5,722 bases of DNA from Chloroflexota bacterium (lineage in GTDB: Bacteria; Chloroflexota; Limnocylindria; Limnocylindrales; CSP1-4). The DNA lies in the NCBI GenBank assembly GCA_021790375.1, contig JAJYEB010000137.1, positions 1-5,722 of the forward strand, read 5' to 3'. Position numbers and translations under genes: made by a program. Positions 5,391 through 5,722 of this stretch are shown here, piece after piece. Positions within the stretch are counted from its first letter, which is position 1. Each line of letters opens with the position of its first letter. The notes under the pieces were generated by a model that had not been told where the DNA came from, ran no database searches, and worked only from the letters and a program-made list of their open reading frames with translations.

Positions 5391-5431
5391 CCCTGCCAGG
5401 CGGCCTGCCAAAGCCCCGGGCAGGGTCCCTG
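5391..5431. repeat. CCTGCCA repeats, inverted repeat and 11-bp palindrome
   Basis: CCTGCCA occurs directly at 5392-5398 and 5404-5410 (12-bp period). CCCTGCC (5391-5397) also pairs with GGCAGGG (5419-5425). The latter overlaps the perfect odd palindrome CAGGGTCCCTG (5421-5431). The cluster is 85-125 bp upstream of the cytochrome b start, a plausible operator location. Confidence 0.4.
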
Positions 5432-5438
5432 CGGACAT

Positions 5439-5466
5439 TGCGCAACGCCAACTGCGCTACGCCCAC
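5439..5466. repeat. Tandem 14-bp repeat, two copies, 12/14 identical
   Basis: TGCGCAACGCCAAC (5439-5452) is followed directly by TGCGCTACGCCCAC (5453-5466). The first copy overlaps the 8-bp palindrome TTGCGCAA (5438-5445). The repeat ends about 24 bp before the possible GTG start at 5491 and about 130 bp upstream of cytochrome b. It could be a head-to-tail binding site for a dimeric regulator, or a simple duplication. Confidence 0.4.
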
Positions 5467-5490
5467 CTGAGACAACGATGAGGTCACCCT

Positions 5491-5722
5491 GTGCGTGTTC
5501 TGAGGATCCACATGCGGGACGGGAACGGGCCCAACCTCCCATGGGTGACGATCCCGGACCGGCCCGGGCCCGCCGCGGCAGGCCCTCTTCTGGGTACGAT
5601 CCCAGTCCACTCTCAGCTGCTCCTCATCCAGGGCGGCCACGATGGGCGCATGACACCCCTGCACCCTGGGCCCTCCGCCCGTTCCCTCCCCGCCGACCCC
5701 GGGCTCACGGCACGCATCGGCC
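5491..5722 (+). CDS. Possible unrecognised CDS, N-terminal part only, running off the right edge
   Basis: The plus-strand frame is open from 5482 to the end of the window. GTG 5491 has GAGG 7 nt upstream (5480-5483), and ATG 5512 has GAGG 6 nt upstream (5502-5505). A third in-frame ATG at 5650 has no clear ribosome-binding site. The first 77 codons have about 82% G/C in third positions and about 75% in first positions, a pattern expected for coding DNA in this genome. The peptide is rich in Pro and Gly and shows no signal peptide, helix or motif I recognise. The minus strand is also open across the whole stretch, with a slightly less coding-like base pattern. The real start could be 5650, or the region may be non-coding. 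Confidence 0.33.
   Translation, partial: MRVLRIHMRDGNGPNLPWVTIPDRPGPAAAGPLLGTIPVHSQLLLIQGGHDGRMTPLHPGPSARSLPADPGLTARIG

Larger units (their letters stand above)
5307..5490. promoter_or_regulatory. Divergent upstream region of the cytochrome b operon, rich in short repeats
   Basis: 184 nt between the cytochrome b start (minus) and a possible plus-strand CDS. It should contain the operon promoter, but no convincing -35/-10 or sigma-54 pair is visible. A minus-strand ORF crosses it and runs 65 nt into cytochrome b (to 5242); it looks like a shadow. The region carries the palindrome CAGGGTCCCTG, CCTGCCA repeats, TTGCGCAA and a 14-bp tandem repeat, listed separately. Confidence 0.5.

Noticed and set aside
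5242..5722. Minus-strand ORF open from the right edge to 5242
   Set aside because: It runs 65 nt into the well-supported cytochrome b start, ignores the strong ribosome-binding site there, and has no recognisable features. I treat it as a GC-rich shadow, though a partial gene cannot be fully excluded.

Overview
This is a GC-rich window (roughly two-thirds G+C by eye) with tightly packed, partly overlapping bacterial genes. It looks like a chromosomal fragment of a high-GC bacterium. The gene set is an AUR1-like PAP2 protein, a LysM-M23 protein, an ArsA ATPase with a small-heat-shock-like tail and a fused b6-type cytochrome b. From memory, such a mix would fit Actinobacteria, Chloroflexota or Rokubacteria/Methylomirabilota-type lineages. 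The sequence alone does not decide between them. I see no tRNA, rRNA, CRISPR array, insertion sequence or phage gene.

Layout. (1) 1-1749, minus strand: a LysM + M23 envelope protein (start 1749), coupled by a one-base TGATG overlap to an integral-membrane PAP2/AUR1-like protein that runs off the left edge. (2) 1750-2094: a divergent intergenic region with a 10-bp palindrome, two hairpins, three copies of a 7-bp motif and a 9-bp direct repeat. (3) 2095-3360, plus strand: a single-domain ArsA/Get3-type ATPase with a C-terminal ArsA-HSP20 domain. (4) 3361-3495: a convergent gap holding a very strong Shine-Dalgarno sequence in front of a 6-codon ORF. (5) 5306-3496, minus strand: a compact operon of fused cytochrome b (360 aa), a 65-aa two-helix membrane protein and a secreted Ig-like-domain protein with a C-terminal membrane anchor. 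The first junction has no gap and the second has a 4-base ATGA overlap. (6) 5307-5490: a divergent region rich in short palindromes and a 14-bp tandem repeat. (7) 5491-5722, plus strand: a possible unrecognised CDS leaving the right edge.

How the genes may work together. The left pair is an envelope module: a peptidoglycan-binding M23 protein, possibly catalytically altered, plus a lipid/phosphate-head-group membrane enzyme. The right operon is the most interesting part. It encodes a di-heme cytochrome b with intact heme ligands but without the usual Qo-site motif (PWWM where PEWY is expected) and without the cysteine that holds the extra heme in b6f. No Rieske protein or cytochrome c is encoded beside it, only two small membrane or membrane-anchored proteins of unknown function. 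This may be a non-canonical quinone-reactive membrane complex.
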